Assembly: GCF_014905615.1 (NCBI RefSeq) | Contig: NZ_AQGU01000022.1 | Span: 465,277 to 529,276 of the forward strand | Direction of reading: 5' to 3' | Origin: Pseudoalteromonas aliena SW19 | Lineage (GTDB): Bacteria; Pseudomonadota; Gammaproteobacteria; Enterobacterales; Alteromonadaceae | DNA: 64,000 bases | In this document: positions 9,881 to 19,387 of the stretch, piece by piece | How positions within the stretch are numbered: position 1 is the first letter of the stretch | Layout: each line of letters starts with the position of its first letter | The notes under the pieces: model-generated | The model's input: the letters and a program-made list of their open reading frames with translations, nothing else | What the model was told of the DNA's origin: nothing | The model's database searches: none | Made by a program: the position numbers and the translations under genes

Positions 9881-10951
9881 ATGATTGATAATAAAAATTT
9901 TAGCCCTGAGCTACTCGATGCCATTTGGCAAAACCAAACAACAGCAGTCATGCTACTCGACAAAAATTTTACCGTTGTGTATGCCAACACCAGTACCAGC
10001 GAGCTACTTGGCTTAGGCACTAAGCGTTTGCTAGAACAACCCTTTGATAGCCTATTTAACTATCATTCGATTGATCTAAAACGTATTGAACAATACTCTC
10101 TTATTGATGGAGTAGATTGCCAGCAACACAGAGCTGACGTGGTTTTTAGCGATTCACGCCATGCAAAAATAGCGGTCAGCACACGGCAAATTAAATTTAA
10201 CGGTACGCTTTATATTTTGTTTGAATGGCGCCAAACTGATGATGAAATAAAGCACGACCAAGCCTCAAATCAAATGCATCAATACCAAGCTGCGCGTAAT
10301 TTAATTCGTGGTTTAGCGCACGAAATTAAAAATCCTTTAGGTGGAATTCGTGGAGCGGCGCAGTTATTGCAATATGAAGTTAATCAACTGGAAAGAGATC
10401 AGTGTGCTGAGCTTATAATTGAGCAAACAGATCGATTGTGTGAATTGGTAGATAGGCTATTAGGGCCAAACCAGCTTCCGCAAAAATCTTATGGCAATAT
10501 ACATCAAACGCTAGAATCAGTAGTCAGACTAAGTACGCTTGATAGCTGTGCCAATATCACGCTGGTAAAGGACTATGACCCTAGCATTCCGGATGTATAT
10601 ATTGATCAAAGTAAAATACAACAAGTAATACTGAACATTGTCCGTAATGCTCAGCAGGCGCTCATTGGTGGCGGTGAAATAAAAATAAAAACACGTATAA
10701 ACCACCAGCATCGCCGTCCTGGTAAAGCACCTAAAAAAGCCTTGTTGATTCAAGTGTCTGATAACGGTCCAGGCATTGACCCCAGTGTACGCGAAACGTT
10801 GTTCTATCCCATGATCACCAACAAAGATGGTGGCTCAGGACTTGGACTTTCGATTGCTCAAACACTTGTAGATCAACACAGTGGTTACATTGAATGTGAT
10901 AGCTGGCCTGGACATACTGAATTTAATATCTATCTGCCCTTCGCAGATTAA
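9881..10951 (+). CDS. ntrB: Nitrogen regulation sensor histidine kinase NtrB
   Basis: Cytoplasmic kinase/phosphatase that controls NtrC according to nitrogen status through PII (known for the family). 356 aa: an N-terminal PAS domain (about 10-120), then a HisKA box GLAHEIKNPLGGIRGAAQLL with the phospho-accepting His147, then a HATPase domain with NIVRNAQQAL (N box), SDNGPGID (G1) and GGSGLGLSIAQ (G2). No membrane segment. The stop lies 14 bases before the chosen ntrC start, so the two genes are surely co-transcribed. The E. coli name is glnL. Confidence 0.95.
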   Translation: MIDNKNFSPELLDAIWQNQTTAVMLLDKNFTVVYANTSTSELLGLGTKRLLEQPFDSLFNYHSIDLKRIEQYSLIDGVDCQQHRADVVFSDSRHAKIAVSTRQIKFNGTLYILFEWRQTDDEIKHDQASNQMHQYQAARNLIRGLAHEIKNPLGGIRGAAQLLQYEVNQLERDQCAELIIEQTDRLCELVDRLLGPNQLPQKSYGNIHQTLESVVRLSTLDSCANITLVKDYDPSIPDVYIDQSKIQQVILNIVRNAQQALIGGGEIKIKTRINHQHRRPGKAPKKALLIQVSDNGPGIDPSVRETLFYPMITNKDGGSGLGLSIAQTLVDQHSGYIECDSWPGHTEFNIYLPFAD

Positions 10952-10965
10952 TGTTTGGAGTTTGC

Positions 10966-12351
10966 ATGAAAACAGTTTGGCTTGTAGATGATGACGCCTC
11001 AATTCGCTTTGTACTTGAAAAGGCGCTAACCCGTGCGGGATTTAATGTTGAAAGTTTTGCTAATGCGCAAGATGTGCTAAATGCATTAAAATTTAGTCAA
11101 CCAACTGTTTTAGTATCTGATGTGCGAATGCCTGGTATGGACGGTATGGCTTTACTTGAGCTAATCGCAGAGCAAAACCCTGGATTGCCTGTTATTATAA
11201 TGACCGCACACTCAGACTTAGACTCCGCTGTTAATGCTTTTCAAAAAGGAGCATTTGAATACTTAGCCAAGCCATTTGATTTGAATGATGCCGTAGCCCT
11301 TGTCGAAAGTGCATTTAGAGCAAACTCGACGAAAAAAACTAAACGCAAACAACTTCCCCCAAAGAGTGCGCACATTATTGGTGAAGCACCCGCCATGCAA
11401 GAAGTATTTAGAGCGATAGGTAAACTATCAGCTTCTAGCATGAGCGTATTAATTAATGGTGAATCGGGCACCGGTAAAGAGCTCGTCGCCAGTGCTCTAC
11501 ATAATCATAGCCCGCGAAAAGAAAACCAGTTTATTGCACTCAACATGGCAGCAATTCCAAAGGAACTTGTTGAGTCAGAGCTATTTGGCCACGAAAAGGG
11601 CGCATTTACAGGAGCCGATAGTGTACGCAAAGGCCGTTTTGAACAAGCCAATGGCGGTACACTGTTTTTAGATGAAATTGGTGATATGCCATTGGATGTG
11701 CAAACACGATTACTGCGCGTACTAGCAGATGGCGAATTTTATCGTGTTGGCGGACACCAGAGTATAAAAGTAGATGTACGTATTATTGCAGCAACACATC
11801 AAAACCTTGAAGACTTAGTCAAGCAAGGTAAGTTTAGAGATGACTTATTCCATCGGTTAAATGTTGTCCGTTTACGCTTACCGGCTCTGCGAGAGCGCAC
11901 TGAAGATATTGAACGTTTATCACAACATTTTTTGCACAAAAGCGCAAAAGACTTACAGGTAGAAAGTAAAATTCTTAGCTCGAAAGCGACCGAGCAGCTT
12001 TGTTTATTTAACTGGCCTGGCAATGTCCGCCAATTAGAAAACACCTGCCGATGGCTTACTGTAATGGCGCCTGGAGAATTGGTTACGGAACAAGATTTAC
12101 CACCTGAGATCCTTGATGCATCACCAACACAGGAAGAAGGCGATTGGCTCGATGCATTTCAGCAGTGGCTCAATAATGAGCTCAAGCAAGGTAAAGAAAA
12201 TATTTGGCCCGATATTCAAGCGCAATTAGAAACTCGCTTAATAAAAACCGCACTCGCTAATTGTTCTGGCCATAAACAAGATGCCGCAATAAAAATTGGC
12301 TGGGGTCGCAACACGTTGACCCGAAAGTTAAAAGAGCGCAACATTAGTTAA
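10966..12351 (+). CDS. ntrC: Sigma-54-dependent response regulator NtrC
   Basis: Activates sigma-54 promoters such as that of glnA when phosphorylated by NtrB. 461 aa: a receiver domain with phospho-acceptor Asp52 ([12 protein letters not shown]), an AAA+ domain with Walker A GESGTGKE (about 165-172), the sigma-54 contact loop GAFTGA (212-217) and Walker [13 protein letters not shown], and a C-terminal Fis-type helix-turn-helix ([19 protein letters not shown]). I chose the ATG at 10966 ([10 protein letters not shown]) because GGAG lies 8 bases upstream and the family starts here. The ATG at 10951 overlapping the ntrB stop is less likely. The E. coli name is glnG. Confidence 0.96.
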   Translation: MKTVWLVDDDASIRFVLEKALTRAGFNVESFANAQDVLNALKFSQPTVLVSDVRMPGMDGMALLELIAEQNPGLPVIIMTAHSDLDSAVNAFQKGAFEYLAKPFDLNDAVALVESAFRANSTKKTKRKQLPPKSAHIIGEAPAMQEVFRAIGKLSASSMSVLINGESGTGKELVASALHNHSPRKENQFIALNMAAIPKELVESELFGHEKGAFTGADSVRKGRFEQANGGTLFLDEIGDMPLDVQTRLLRVLADGEFYRVGGHQSIKVDVRIIAATHQNLEDLVKQGKFRDDLFHRLNVVRLRLPALRERTEDIERLSQHFLHKSAKDLQVESKILSSKATEQLCLFNWPGNVRQLENTCRWLTVMAPGELVTEQDLPPEILDASPTQEEGDWLDAFQQWLNNELKQGKENIWPDIQAQLETRLIKTALANCSGHKQDAAIKIGWGRNTLTRKLKERNIS

Positions 12352-12374
12352 CTATTAATAAATTTGAGTTATTG

Positions 12375-12833
12375 ATGAAGTTAATTGAACATATTCCCTT
12401 ATTCAAACAATTGGAAATTATAAACAGACTGCATTTTTTTAAAGAGTTTACCCTCAACGAACGCCAAATATTATTAGAATCGTTCGGTATGCTCTATTTA
12501 GTGAGTCAGCAGCAATTTTTATTTAAACAATTTGATAACGACAAACGTTTATACATTGTACTCAGCGGTGCATTGTTAGTATTTAAGCATAATCATTTAT
12601 TAGAGCTTGGTACTATACAACCGGGTGAATTTATAGGTGAAGGCGCGTTTATTGGTAACAGAGAAAGAAGCACGAGCGCCCGTGCTAAAAGCGACACTAT
12701 TGTGCTCGCTATAACCCCTGAAGCATTGACTCGCTTACCTAATGTTATACGTGAAAAAATTAAAGACCGTATTATCGAGGGCATGAGCGAACGAATTGCA
12801 AAACTTAGCCACTATCTAGAAGCGAGTAGCTAG
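12375..12833 (+). CDS. Single cyclic-nucleotide-binding-like domain protein
   Basis: 152 aa. It contains one CAP/CRP-like cyclic-nucleotide-binding beta-roll (about 20-120): LYIVLSGALLVFKHN, GTIQPGEFIGEGAFIGNRERSTSARA, then TIVLAITPEALTRL. The C-terminal helix follows. There is no helix-turn-helix, so it is not a CRP-type transcription factor. The phosphate-binding cassette is close to canonical (GEGAFIGNRERSTSARA), but I cannot say whether it binds cAMP. It starts 23 bases after ntrC on the same strand and is probably co-transcribed. A role as a ligand-sensing partner in nitrogen control is speculation. Confidence 0.75.
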   Translation: MKLIEHIPLFKQLEIINRLHFFKEFTLNERQILLESFGMLYLVSQQQFLFKQFDNDKRLYIVLSGALLVFKHNHLLELGTIQPGEFIGEGAFIGNRERSTSARAKSDTIVLAITPEALTRLPNVIREKIKDRIIEGMSERIAKLSHYLEASS

Positions 12834-12859
12834 GTAATCGAAACAGCAAATTACGAGTC

Positions 12860-12973
12860 ATACCATTTCGCTTAATTAAGTGGTCTATTTTGAGGTAAGA
12901 AAATCTGATCGATAACAAAGCAAAAATTTCGGTATTTAGTTGTTCTCGGCAATTTTTCCTACATTACTCTAGC
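12860..12973. repeat. Second, diverged copy of the ATACCAATCTGC-type element
   Basis: It aligns with 5166-5276: ATACCATTTCGCTTA, GGTCTATTTT, GTAAGAAAAT, GCAAAAATTT and TAGTTGTTCTC all match in order and spacing. The right end is missing; the sequence runs into the terminator hairpin at 12971. It is non-coding. Confidence 0.65.
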
Positions 12974-13010
12974 TCCTGCACACACGGCTGTCGTTTAGCA
13001 GGAGCTTTTA
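12971..13010 (+). terminator. Rho-independent terminator after the ntrC-linked gene
   Basis: AGCTCCTGC and GCAGGAGCT form a perfect 9-bp stem around an 18-nt loop, followed by TTTT. It lies between convergent genes and would end the ntrBC transcript. Confidence 0.8.
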
Positions 13011-13054
13011 ACGCAGTTAGAGTGTCAGGTTTATTTCCTCAAGTTGATAAAATA

Positions 13055-13477
13055 TTATTGCGGGTTGGTATCAATATCAGGGTTGCTATTAATTTGATTT
13101 AAGTCTTCAATATACTTAATAATTGGCAAGACTAAGACTGAGGCAAATAGTAAATAAAAAGCAGTCATAGTAACCATGTCGTAGACTTCATATCCGCCAT
13201 GGTTATTAATAAATTCATAAATTAAAGCAGCACCGTTTAGAGTAAAAAATAGTATTATTACTGCCAACCAAATGGCTTTAGAGCGGATTATAAATTTATT
13301 AAATGCACAACAGTACGCACCAAATAGTATCAACAAATCTGCAAATAACATTAAAATACTTAAAAAGAAAGGATGTGTCGGTGCAATAATATCTGCAACT
13401 GTAAATGCATCATAGATTGCATACATAACAAAACAAGCAATAACAAAAAAACCGATTTTCCAACACATTTTGTTCAT
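13055..13477 (-). CDS. Uncharacterised four-helix membrane protein
   Basis: 140 aa from the ATG at 13477. Four hydrophobic segments are visible (KIGFFVIACFVMYAIYDAF, FFLSILMLFADLLILFGAY, AIWLAVIILFFTLNGAALI, MTAFYLLFASVLVLPIIKY), with a short polar C-terminal tail. I do not recognise the family. The chosen start begins one base after the stop of the upstream gene and uses its GGTGGTGAT as ribosome site, so the two are translationally coupled. An in-frame extension upstream would overlap the neighbouring gene and has no support. Confidence 0.65.
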   Translation of the reverse strand: MNKMCWKIGFFVIACFVMYAIYDAFTVADIIAPTHPFFLSILMLFADLLILFGAYCCAFNKFIIRSKAIWLAVIILFFTLNGAALIYEFINNHGGYEVYDMVTMTAFYLLFASVLVLPIIKYIEDLNQINSNPDIDTNPQ

Positions 13478-13478
13478 A

Positions 13479-13796
13479 TCACCACCAATGCCCATATGGA
13501 ATTTTTGCTGGGTCTTTAGGTAAATTACTCCACCCGCTATTGTCATCTATGTATCTTCGTTTAAAATTTCTGCGATTTGCACCAACGGGGGTTAGTGATA
13601 AAAAGGCATTTAGTAAATTATTAAATTCACTTGAGTCTCGACCAGCCCTAGTGAAGGTGATTTTTAGAAGGGGGTATAAGTTTTTATATTGCTCCTCAGC
13701 ATCCTCACGCTTCTTAAAAAACTCTTTATAGAGGAAAGCCCCTACAAAATAAACCGTTCCCAAAAGACCAGCGTTTTTAAATGCTTTATTTGCCAT
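13479..13796 (-). CDS. Uncharacterised small protein coupled to a membrane protein
   Basis: 105 aa. The N-terminus (AFKNAGLLGTVYFVGAFLY) is a likely membrane segment, followed by a charged region (KEFFKKREDAEEQYK) and a soluble tail ending PYGHWW. I recognise no family. Its stop codon is one base before the start of the next gene on the minus strand (13477), which suggests an operon whose products act together. The two could form a small membrane complex, but nothing in the sequence gives a function. Confidence 0.6.
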   Translation of the reverse strand: MANKAFKNAGLLGTVYFVGAFLYKEFFKKREDAEEQYKNLYPLLKITFTRAGRDSSEFNNLLNAFLSLTPVGANRRNFKRRYIDDNSGWSNLPKDPAKIPYGHWW

Positions 13797-13880
13797 TAAC
13801 TACATCCTTGTCATATAAAAATTATTGTATCTAAACAATAACAATGTATTTAATTTTTTCAAATATATAGAAAATCACGG

Positions 13881-14546
13881 TTAATCCATATACACAATTT
13901 GCAGTGAGCAATTGAGCCATTCTGGTTTTTCTAATTGAGCGTTATACGCAAATGTATCTGAAGGTTTTTCACCAAATGGCGTGCTCACTAAAGGGGTTGT
14001 ATGCGTGTATGACTGGGATGTGCTTTGATAATAAATAACTAAATAACCTTCACTGTACTCCCAAGCTAACTGAGTACCCGTACCATTTGGTAGGGTGAAA
14101 TCGACCCCTTTTGGAGAGAATATAGCTTGCAAATCATTATACTTATCTTTGCTGCAAGCAGTTGTCCGCATCAATTTAGGCATTTTAAAGTGACGCTCTG
14201 TTTGCTCACCTCGTAAGTAAAAACCAATATTACCATTGCTGTAATGATGATTTGCTACCGACACATAATTTATTTGCGGCTGGTAACCCATTGCTTGCAT
14301 TATATTTGCAAGTTGCTCAATTTCAGCAATGCGTAATTTATCTTTGGAGAGTGCAAGTGTTGCGGCCAAAAACTCTTTTGGTATTGGTAAATCATTAAAT
14401 TGAAAAGGCAACGTTTGGTTTTGCAGCTTTTCTGTTAGTTGCTGTTTTTGCTTGACCGTTAAAGCCTCGGTATAAACATACACTGTGGGCTGTTGGCAGG
14501 CACTTAAAAGCACTAACAATAGCCCAACTAAAATTCCATTTTTCAT
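13881..14546 (-). CDS. Uncharacterised lipoprotein
   Basis: 221 aa. The N-terminus is a lipoprotein signal (MKNGILVGLLLVLLSAC) with lipobox LSAC and the lipidated Cys near residue 17. The mature protein has no motif I recognise; it contains a helical region with PIPKEFLAATLALSKDKL and a beta-rich C-terminal half with a two-Cys pattern (TACSKD, LNCSLQ). The residue after the lipidated Cys is Gln, so outer-membrane sorting by Lol is expected. The ATG at 14546 is preferred because GGGGTG lies five bases upstream; a GTG two codons earlier would sit inside that site. Confidence 0.7.
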   Translation of the reverse strand: MKNGILVGLLLVLLSACQQPTVYVYTEALTVKQKQQLTEKLQNQTLPFQFNDLPIPKEFLAATLALSKDKLRIAEIEQLANIMQAMGYQPQINYVSVANHHYSNGNIGFYLRGEQTERHFKMPKLMRTTACSKDKYNDLQAIFSPKGVDFTLPNGTGTQLAWEYSEGYLVIYYQSTSQSYTHTTPLVSTPFGEKPSDTFAYNAQLEKPEWLNCSLQIVYMD

Positions 14547-14601
14547 AGTCACCCCAATTGATTACACTTGTAGTCTATTGAAGGTATTCATTAATTGCAA
14601 C

Positions 14602-14889
14602 CTAATTTGTTTGGCTACTTAACCATGCATCAACACTTTGTCGAGTATATAAAACTTCATTAAACAAGCGATGGCGTTCAAATTTAAGTTGTGTTTTTCT
14701 CATCACATCTCCACTGACTAAGCGGCTGTGAGTGTCATTAAATTTTGAAATGACAGAAAAACCGCGTTCATCTTGCTCTGTTTGCTTATTTACAGAATTA
14801 GCAAGGTGCGCTCTAACATCATCCGCAGTTAACATATCTGAATTATCTAAGCCCATTAGCTCTTTTTTCATTGCTAACCTTACGCCCAT
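14602..14889 (-). CDS. Uncharacterised small soluble protein
   Basis: 95 aa, hydrophilic, no signal or membrane segment. A central MLTADDVRAHLANSV and a C-terminal RHRLFNEVLYTRQSVDAWL look helical. I do not recognise the family. A good ribosome site (TGGAGT) seven bases upstream of the ATG supports translation. It lies just upstream of the lipoprotein gene on the same strand and might be transcribed with it. Confidence 0.55.
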   Translation of the reverse strand: MGVRLAMKKELMGLDNSDMLTADDVRAHLANSVNKQTEQDERGFSVISKFNDTHSRLVSGDVMRKTQLKFERHRLFNEVLYTRQSVDAWLSSQTN

Positions 14890-14962
14890 TTTCTACTCCA
14901 TTTGATGAAAACTAATAAATTCGCCAGAGCTTCAGCAATTAGCGAGCCACGCGTAAAATTAA

Positions 14963-15001
14963 TTGCAGCAAAGCTTACTCTTCAATTGCTGCAGTTTTTT
15001 T
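14963..15001 (+). terminator. Orphan terminator-like hairpin on the plus strand
   Basis: TGCAGCAA and TTGCTGCA form an 8-bp stem, followed by seven T residues on the plus strand. No plus-strand gene lies upstream (the neighbours are minus-strand), so it is either the end of an unannotated small RNA or fortuitous. Confidence 0.5.
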
Positions 15002-15134
15002 AAAGACAGAAAAAACACATAAAAACTTTCATCGCTATTTATTCATGGCACTGAGCTAAAGTTATTTGCTTTGGTGCAAAAGTCGCTGCGAGCCTTTATA
15101 CTAAAGCTTGTGCGTTCCCCCACCGAGATCAAAT

Positions 15135-15518
15135 ATGAACGAAGAATACATAGAAATAGAATTAGAAGAAGAGCCCATTGAGCTCTGCAAATTATTAAAA
15201 GTACTAAACTTAGTTGAAGGTGGCGGCCAAGCTAAAAACCTAATTACCGAAGGCTATGTGGGTGTTAACCATGAAATTTGTACAATAAAACGGAAAAAAT
15301 TATACAGTGGTGATGTATTAGAATTTGATGGTGAGTTTTTTAAACTGTCCCTAAGTGAAGGCGCTGTCCCTGCAGAAAAATCTGCGGCACAAACTCAAGC
15401 AGAATCAAAGCAAGCTGCACCACAACCAACAAATCAGCCAGCTAAAGCTAAGCGCAAGCGCACTAAAAAGCCTAAAGTTGACGATAAAACAGGTCGTCGT
15501 CCTATTTCATTTGGTTAA
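15135..15518 (+). CDS. S4-domain RNA-binding protein (YbcJ-like) with basic tail
   Basis: 127 aa. An S4 RNA-binding fold spans about residues 10-75 (IELCKLLKVLNLVEGGGQAKNLITEGYVGVNHE, then KLYSGDVLEFDG), as in the small YbcJ family of about 70 aa. A C-terminal extension of about 50 residues is Ala/Gln-rich and then Lys/Arg-rich (KAKRKRTKKPKVDDKTGRR), suggesting extra nucleic-acid contact. The start at 15135 (MNEEYIEIELEEE) follows a GAG about 8 bases upstream; the in-frame extension from 15108 is not family-like. It is likely single-gene and is followed by a terminator. The RNA target is unknown. Confidence 0.8.
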   Translation: MNEEYIEIELEEEPIELCKLLKVLNLVEGGGQAKNLITEGYVGVNHEICTIKRKKLYSGDVLEFDGEFFKLSLSEGAVPAEKSAAQTQAESKQAAPQPTNQPAKAKRKRTKKPKVDDKTGRRPISFG

Positions 15519-15543
15519 GTATTTAAAAAACCTCTTTTTATAT

Positions 15544-15574
15544 AAAAAGGCCACCTTGTATAGTTGGCCTTTTT
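15544..15574 (+). terminator. Rho-independent terminator of the S4-domain gene
   Basis: A perfect 10-bp stem AAAAAGGCCA / TGGCCTTTTT with an 11-nt loop, shortly after the stop. Confidence 0.9.
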
Positions 15575-15616
15575 GCTCTTTAATTACCTAGCTAATAATA
15601 AAAACAAGGTAATAAT

Positions 15617-16045
15617 ATGTCAAAAAACACACCAGCCACCTGGTTTAAACCCGCTGTATGGGCGGCACTTGTATGGAACTTACTTGGCGTTATTGCATTT
15701 GCTATGCACATGATGATGACACCCGAAATGATAGGTAGACTTCCGCTAGATCAACAAGCTGCCTACTCTAATGTTCCTATTTGGTCAACTATTGCCTTTG
15801 CTATAGCTGTACTTGGAAGCACTTTGGGTTGTCTGTTTCTACTTACTAAAAACGCGCTGGCAACACCTACTTTTGCACTGTCGCTCGGTGCTATTTTACT
15901 ACAGCAGTACTATAACTTTGTAGTGATAAACAGTATTGAGCTGCTTGGCGCAAGTGCTGTATTTATGCCTGTTTTTGTAATCATAATTGCCATTGCTCTA
16001 CTTTATTTAAGTATTAAAGCTAAGCAACAAGGTTGGTTACAGTAA
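15617..16045 (+). CDS. Uncharacterised four-helix inner-membrane protein
   Basis: 142 aa with four hydrophobic helices (about residues 12-32, 54-76, 82-104 and 115-135). The first loop contains MMMTPEMIGRLPLDQQAAY, a pattern I associate with a conserved uncharacterised marine-proteobacterial membrane family but cannot name. A ribosome site AAGGTAA lies upstream of the ATG. It is flanked by a terminator upstream and a hairpin downstream, so it is probably its own transcription unit. No function can be assigned. Confidence 0.65.
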   Translation: MSKNTPATWFKPAVWAALVWNLLGVIAFAMHMMMTPEMIGRLPLDQQAAYSNVPIWSTIAFAIAVLGSTLGCLFLLTKNALATPTFALSLGAILLQQYYNFVVINSIELLGASAVFMPVFVIIIAIALLYLSIKAKQQGWLQ

Positions 16046-16051
16046 TTAATA

Positions 16052-16075
16052 AAGGTCAAAATAACTTTTGACCTT
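16052..16075. other. Perfect hairpin between a membrane-protein gene and acnA
   Basis: AAGGTCAAAA and TTTTGACCTT form a 10-bp stem with a TAAC loop, six bases after the stop at 16045. There is no clean T tract on either strand. It could be a weak terminator, an mRNA 3'-end stabiliser or an operator. Confidence 0.45.
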
Positions 16076-16250
16076 ACCTCGTCTTTTAAATCATCTCTTG
16101 AAATTAAATTTTTCAGCATCACCTCTACTATAATAACGGTATAAAATTCGTTCTCTAAAGACGGCTTTTTACATTGGTATGCACTTTGCAATTCAAGTAC
16201 TACAGAGGTCACTCTTCAAAATATTTTTATAATTCATAAAGGGGCAAATA

Positions 16251-18995
16251 ATGAATAATAGTTTCGATACCCAACATCAGCTCACAATAAATGGTGAGCA
16301 ATATCATATTCATTCTCTAAAAGGACTTGGCGACAAAGCGAAACGATTGCCCTTTTCTTTAAAAGTATTACTTGAAAACCTGCTTCGTAACGAAGATGGC
16401 GCAAATATTAAAGAACAAGATATTCAAGCCCTTCTTAATTGGGATCCTCAAGCAAAGCCTGCATCTGAAGTTGCCTTTACACCCGCCCGTGTTGTTATGC
16501 AAGATTTTACTGGCGTACCCGCTATTGTTGATTTAGCCGCCATGCGTGACGCAATGGAAAAACTCGGTGGGGATCCCGCAAAAATAAACCCGTTATCGCC
16601 AGCTGAACTTGTTATTGACCATTCGGTACAGGTAGATGGTTACGGTAATGAGGGTGCATTTGATTTAAATGCAAAACTTGAATACGACCGAAATAAAGAA
16701 CGTTACGAATTTTTACGTTGGGGACAAACCGCTTTTGATAATTTAAAAGTAGTGCCACCAGCTACGGGTATTGTTCACCAAGTAAATTTAGAGTATCTAG
16801 CGCGCGTTGTTTTTAATGAAGATCGCGATGGCAAAAAATACGCTTACCCAGACACACTTGTAGGCACAGACTCGCACACCACCATGATAAATGGCTTAGG
16901 TGTGCTTGGTTGGGGTGTAGGCGGCATTGAAGCCGAAGCCGCTATGCTTGGTCAGCCAATAAGTTTACTCATTCCACAGGTTGTGGGTATGAAGCTTAGC
17001 GGCCGACTACCTGAAGGCACGACTGCAACCGATTTGGTATTAACAGTAACCGAAATACTGCGTAACCATGGTGTAGTGGGTAAATTTGTAGAGTTTTACG
17101 GCGATGGCCTTGCCGACCTACCGCTTGCCGATAGAGCAACCATAGCGAATATGGCACCAGAGTACGGTGCTACTTGTGGTATTTTCCCGATTGATGATGA
17201 AACCATTAATTATTTACGCTTAACAAATCGTGACGAAAAACACCTAAAAGTAATTGAAGATTACGCTAAACATCAAGGTTTATGGCGTAATGACGGCGAC
17301 GAAGCTAATTATACCGACACACTTGAGCTTAAATTAGATGACGTTGTACCAAGCCTTGCAGGTCCTACACGCCCACAAGACAGAATCGCTCTCAATAAAG
17401 CGGGCGAGATTATTGGCGAACATTTAAAAAGCTTTCAAAACGAGCGCATGGCCCGTCGAGATAAAAGTGATGAAGAACAAGCTCGTATTGAAAGTGAAGG
17501 CCCAACAACAAACCCCGATGAACCCATTGATGAGGCGCAGTTTATGGGCGCCGCTAAAGTTAAATTTAAAGGCCAAGAGTTTGAGCTAAACGATGGCGCT
17601 TGTGTTATTGCCGCGATTACCAGCTGTACCAACACCTCTAATCCAAGTGTAATTTTAGCTGCTGGCCTAGTTGCTAAAAAAGCAAAGCAATTAGGCATTA
17701 ATGTAAAACCTTGGGTTAAAACATCACTTGCTCCAGGCTCAAAAGTAGTTACTGATTATCTAGAAAAAGCAGGCTTGATGGATGACCTAGAAAGTCTAGG
17801 CTTTAACTTAGTCGGTTATGGCTGTACAACCTGTATAGGTAACTCAGGACCGCTTGCAACCGAAATATCAGATGCGATTCAAAAACATAAATTAGTGGTT
17901 AGCTCTATTTTATCGGGTAATCGTAATTTTGAAGGGCGTATTCACCAAGATGTTAAAATGAACTTTTTAGCGTCCCCTCCGCTAGTAGTTGCTTACGCTA
18001 TTGCCGGTAGAACCGATATCGACGTATACAACGAGCCCCTCGCGCAAGATGCTAACGGGAACGATATTTACCTTAAAAACATTTGGCCAAGTGTTAAAGA
18101 AGTCAGCGACCTAGTAAAAGAAACCGTAACCAGAGAAATGTTTGAAAAAAGCTATGCTAACGTTTACGAAGGCGATAGCCGCTGGCAGCAAATTCAAATA
18201 CCGGATGGAAAGCTTTATGATTGGGACGATGACTCAACCTATATTAAAAAGGCACCTTTTTTTGATGGCATGAAAGTAGAGCCTCCTGGTATTCCTACTA
18301 TTCAAGGTGCACGTTGTTTAGCTAAACTTGGGGATTCAGTGACCACTGACCATATTTCTCCGGCAGGGGCTATTAAAGCAGATGCGCCAGCAGGCTTATA
18401 TTTGCAAGAAAAAGGCGTAGATAAAGCGCAGTTTAACTCGTACGGTTCACGTCGAGGTAATCACGAAGTAATGATGCGTGGCACATTTGCTAATGTTCGC
18501 CTTAAAAACTTACTTGCTCCAGGTACTGAAGGCGGCGTAACGCGTACTCAGCCTGAAGATACATTAACAAGTATTTATGATGCAGCTATGGAGTATCAAA
18601 AAAATAATACGCCTCTCATTATTTTAGCGGGTAAAGAATACGGCACCGGTTCATCTCGTGATTGGGCGGCTAAAGGTTCACTTTTATTAGGCGTTAAAGC
18701 GGTTGTGGCACAAAGCTATGAGCGCATTCATCGCTCTAACTTAATTGGCATGGGTGTGTTACCTCTGCAATTTAAAGATGGCGAAAGCTATGAATCGCTA
18801 GGGTTAACGGGCCAAGAGCAATTTGATATTGAAGGCTTATATGATAAAACCGATGAAGTGAGTGTTATTGCAACCAACGCTGAAGGCAAAAAAGTAAGCT
18901 TTAGCGCCGATGTACGTATTGATACTCCTAAGGAGTGGGATTACTACAAACACGGCGGTATTTTACAGTATGTACTGCGTAATATGCTCGACTAA
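16251..18995 (+). CDS. acnA: Aconitate hydratase A
   Basis: Interconverts citrate and isocitrate in the TCA cycle through a [4Fe-4S] cluster. 914 aa, IRP1/AcnA type. Substrate-loop and cluster motifs are present: [22 protein letters not shown], the first cluster Cys in [12 protein letters not shown], the other two in [13 protein letters not shown], and the swivel-domain [12 protein letters not shown]. The protein starts with [18 protein letters not shown] and has an AAAGGGGC ribosome site upstream. It is monocistronic, with a strong terminator after the stop. AcnD was considered, but the length and N-terminus fit AcnA better. Apo-AcnA in other bacteria can bind mRNA; nothing in the sequence tests that here. 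Confidence 0.95.
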   Translation: MNNSFDTQHQLTINGEQYHIHSLKGLGDKAKRLPFSLKVLLENLLRNEDGANIKEQDIQALLNWDPQAKPASEVAFTPARVVMQDFTGVPAIVDLAAMRDAMEKLGGDPAKINPLSPAELVIDHSVQVDGYGNEGAFDLNAKLEYDRNKERYEFLRWGQTAFDNLKVVPPATGIVHQVNLEYLARVVFNEDRDGKKYAYPDTLVGTDSHTTMINGLGVLGWGVGGIEAEAAMLGQPISLLIPQVVGMKLSGRLPEGTTATDLVLTVTEILRNHGVVGKFVEFYGDGLADLPLADRATIANMAPEYGATCGIFPIDDETINYLRLTNRDEKHLKVIEDYAKHQGLWRNDGDEANYTDTLELKLDDVVPSLAGPTRPQDRIALNKAGEIIGEHLKSFQNERMARRDKSDEEQARIESEGPTTNPDEPIDEAQFMGAAKVKFKGQEFELNDGACVIAAITSCTNTSNPSVILAAGLVAKKAKQLGINVKPWVKTSLAPGSKVVTDYLEKAGLMDDLESLGFNLVGYGCTTCIGNSGPLATEISDAIQKHKLVVSSILSGNRNFEGRIHQDVKMNFLASPPLVVAYAIAGRTDIDVYNEPLAQDANGNDIYLKNIWPSVKEVSDLVKETVTREMFEKSYANVYEGDSRWQQIQIPDGKLYDWDDDSTYIKKAPFFDGMKVEPPGIPTIQGARCLAKLGDSVTTDHISPAGAIKADAPAGLYLQEKGVDKAQFNSYGSRRGNHEVMMRGTFANVRLKNLLAPGTEGGVTRTQPEDTLTSIYDAAMEYQKNNTPLIILAGKEYGTGSSRDWAAKGSLLLGVKAVVAQSYERIHRSNLIGMGVLPLQFKDGESYESLGLTGQEQFDIEGLYDKTDEVSVIATNAEGKKVSFSADVRIDTPKEWDYYKHGGILQYVLRNMLD

Positions 18996-19020
18996 CAAAG
19001 ACAGTAGTTAATACATTTAA

Positions 19021-19052
19021 AAGCCCAGTTTAGTAATAAGCTGGGCTTTTTT
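19021..19052 (+). terminator. Rho-independent terminator of acnA
   Basis: AAGCCCAG / CTGGGCTT stem with a 12-nt loop and a run of six T after it, about 25 bases past the stop. Confidence 0.9.
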
Positions 19053-19132
19053 ATGTGTGCTGTTTGTTGTCTTAAATCAATGCTAAGCATTTAAAGCGTG
19101 CCTACACTAAGGCAACTCTTAGTGAGGTAACT

Positions 19133-19387
19133 ATGTCGCAAACAATGATAATTAGGCTGCTTAAAATATCAATTGTGCTTGGCTTGTGCCTTATTGTAAC
19201 GGGCCACACTTTGATTGTGTCGAGGTATGTCACTGTAGATCATGGCATTCAAGGAATAATTATAGCTGCGGCATGTATTGCCGTAGGCGTACTGCTGTCA
19301 CTTCCCACTAAAATATATTTAACCATACTGTTAATGGAAGCCGAAAAACATTATTTAAAAAACCATAAAAGCACTCGCTCTAAATAA
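19133..19387 (+). CDS. Uncharacterised two-helix membrane protein
   Basis: 84 aa with two hydrophobic segments (about residues 7-30 and 40-70) and a basic tail (HYLKNHKSTRSK). A GAGG ribosome site lies seven bases before the ATG. No family is recognised. It converges with the DUF4124 gene; the two stop codons are directly adjacent (19387/19388), with no terminator between them. Confidence 0.55.
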   Translation: MSQTMIIRLLKISIVLGLCLIVTGHTLIVSRYVTVDHGIQGIIIAAACIAVGVLLSLPTKIYLTILLMEAEKHYLKNHKSTRSK

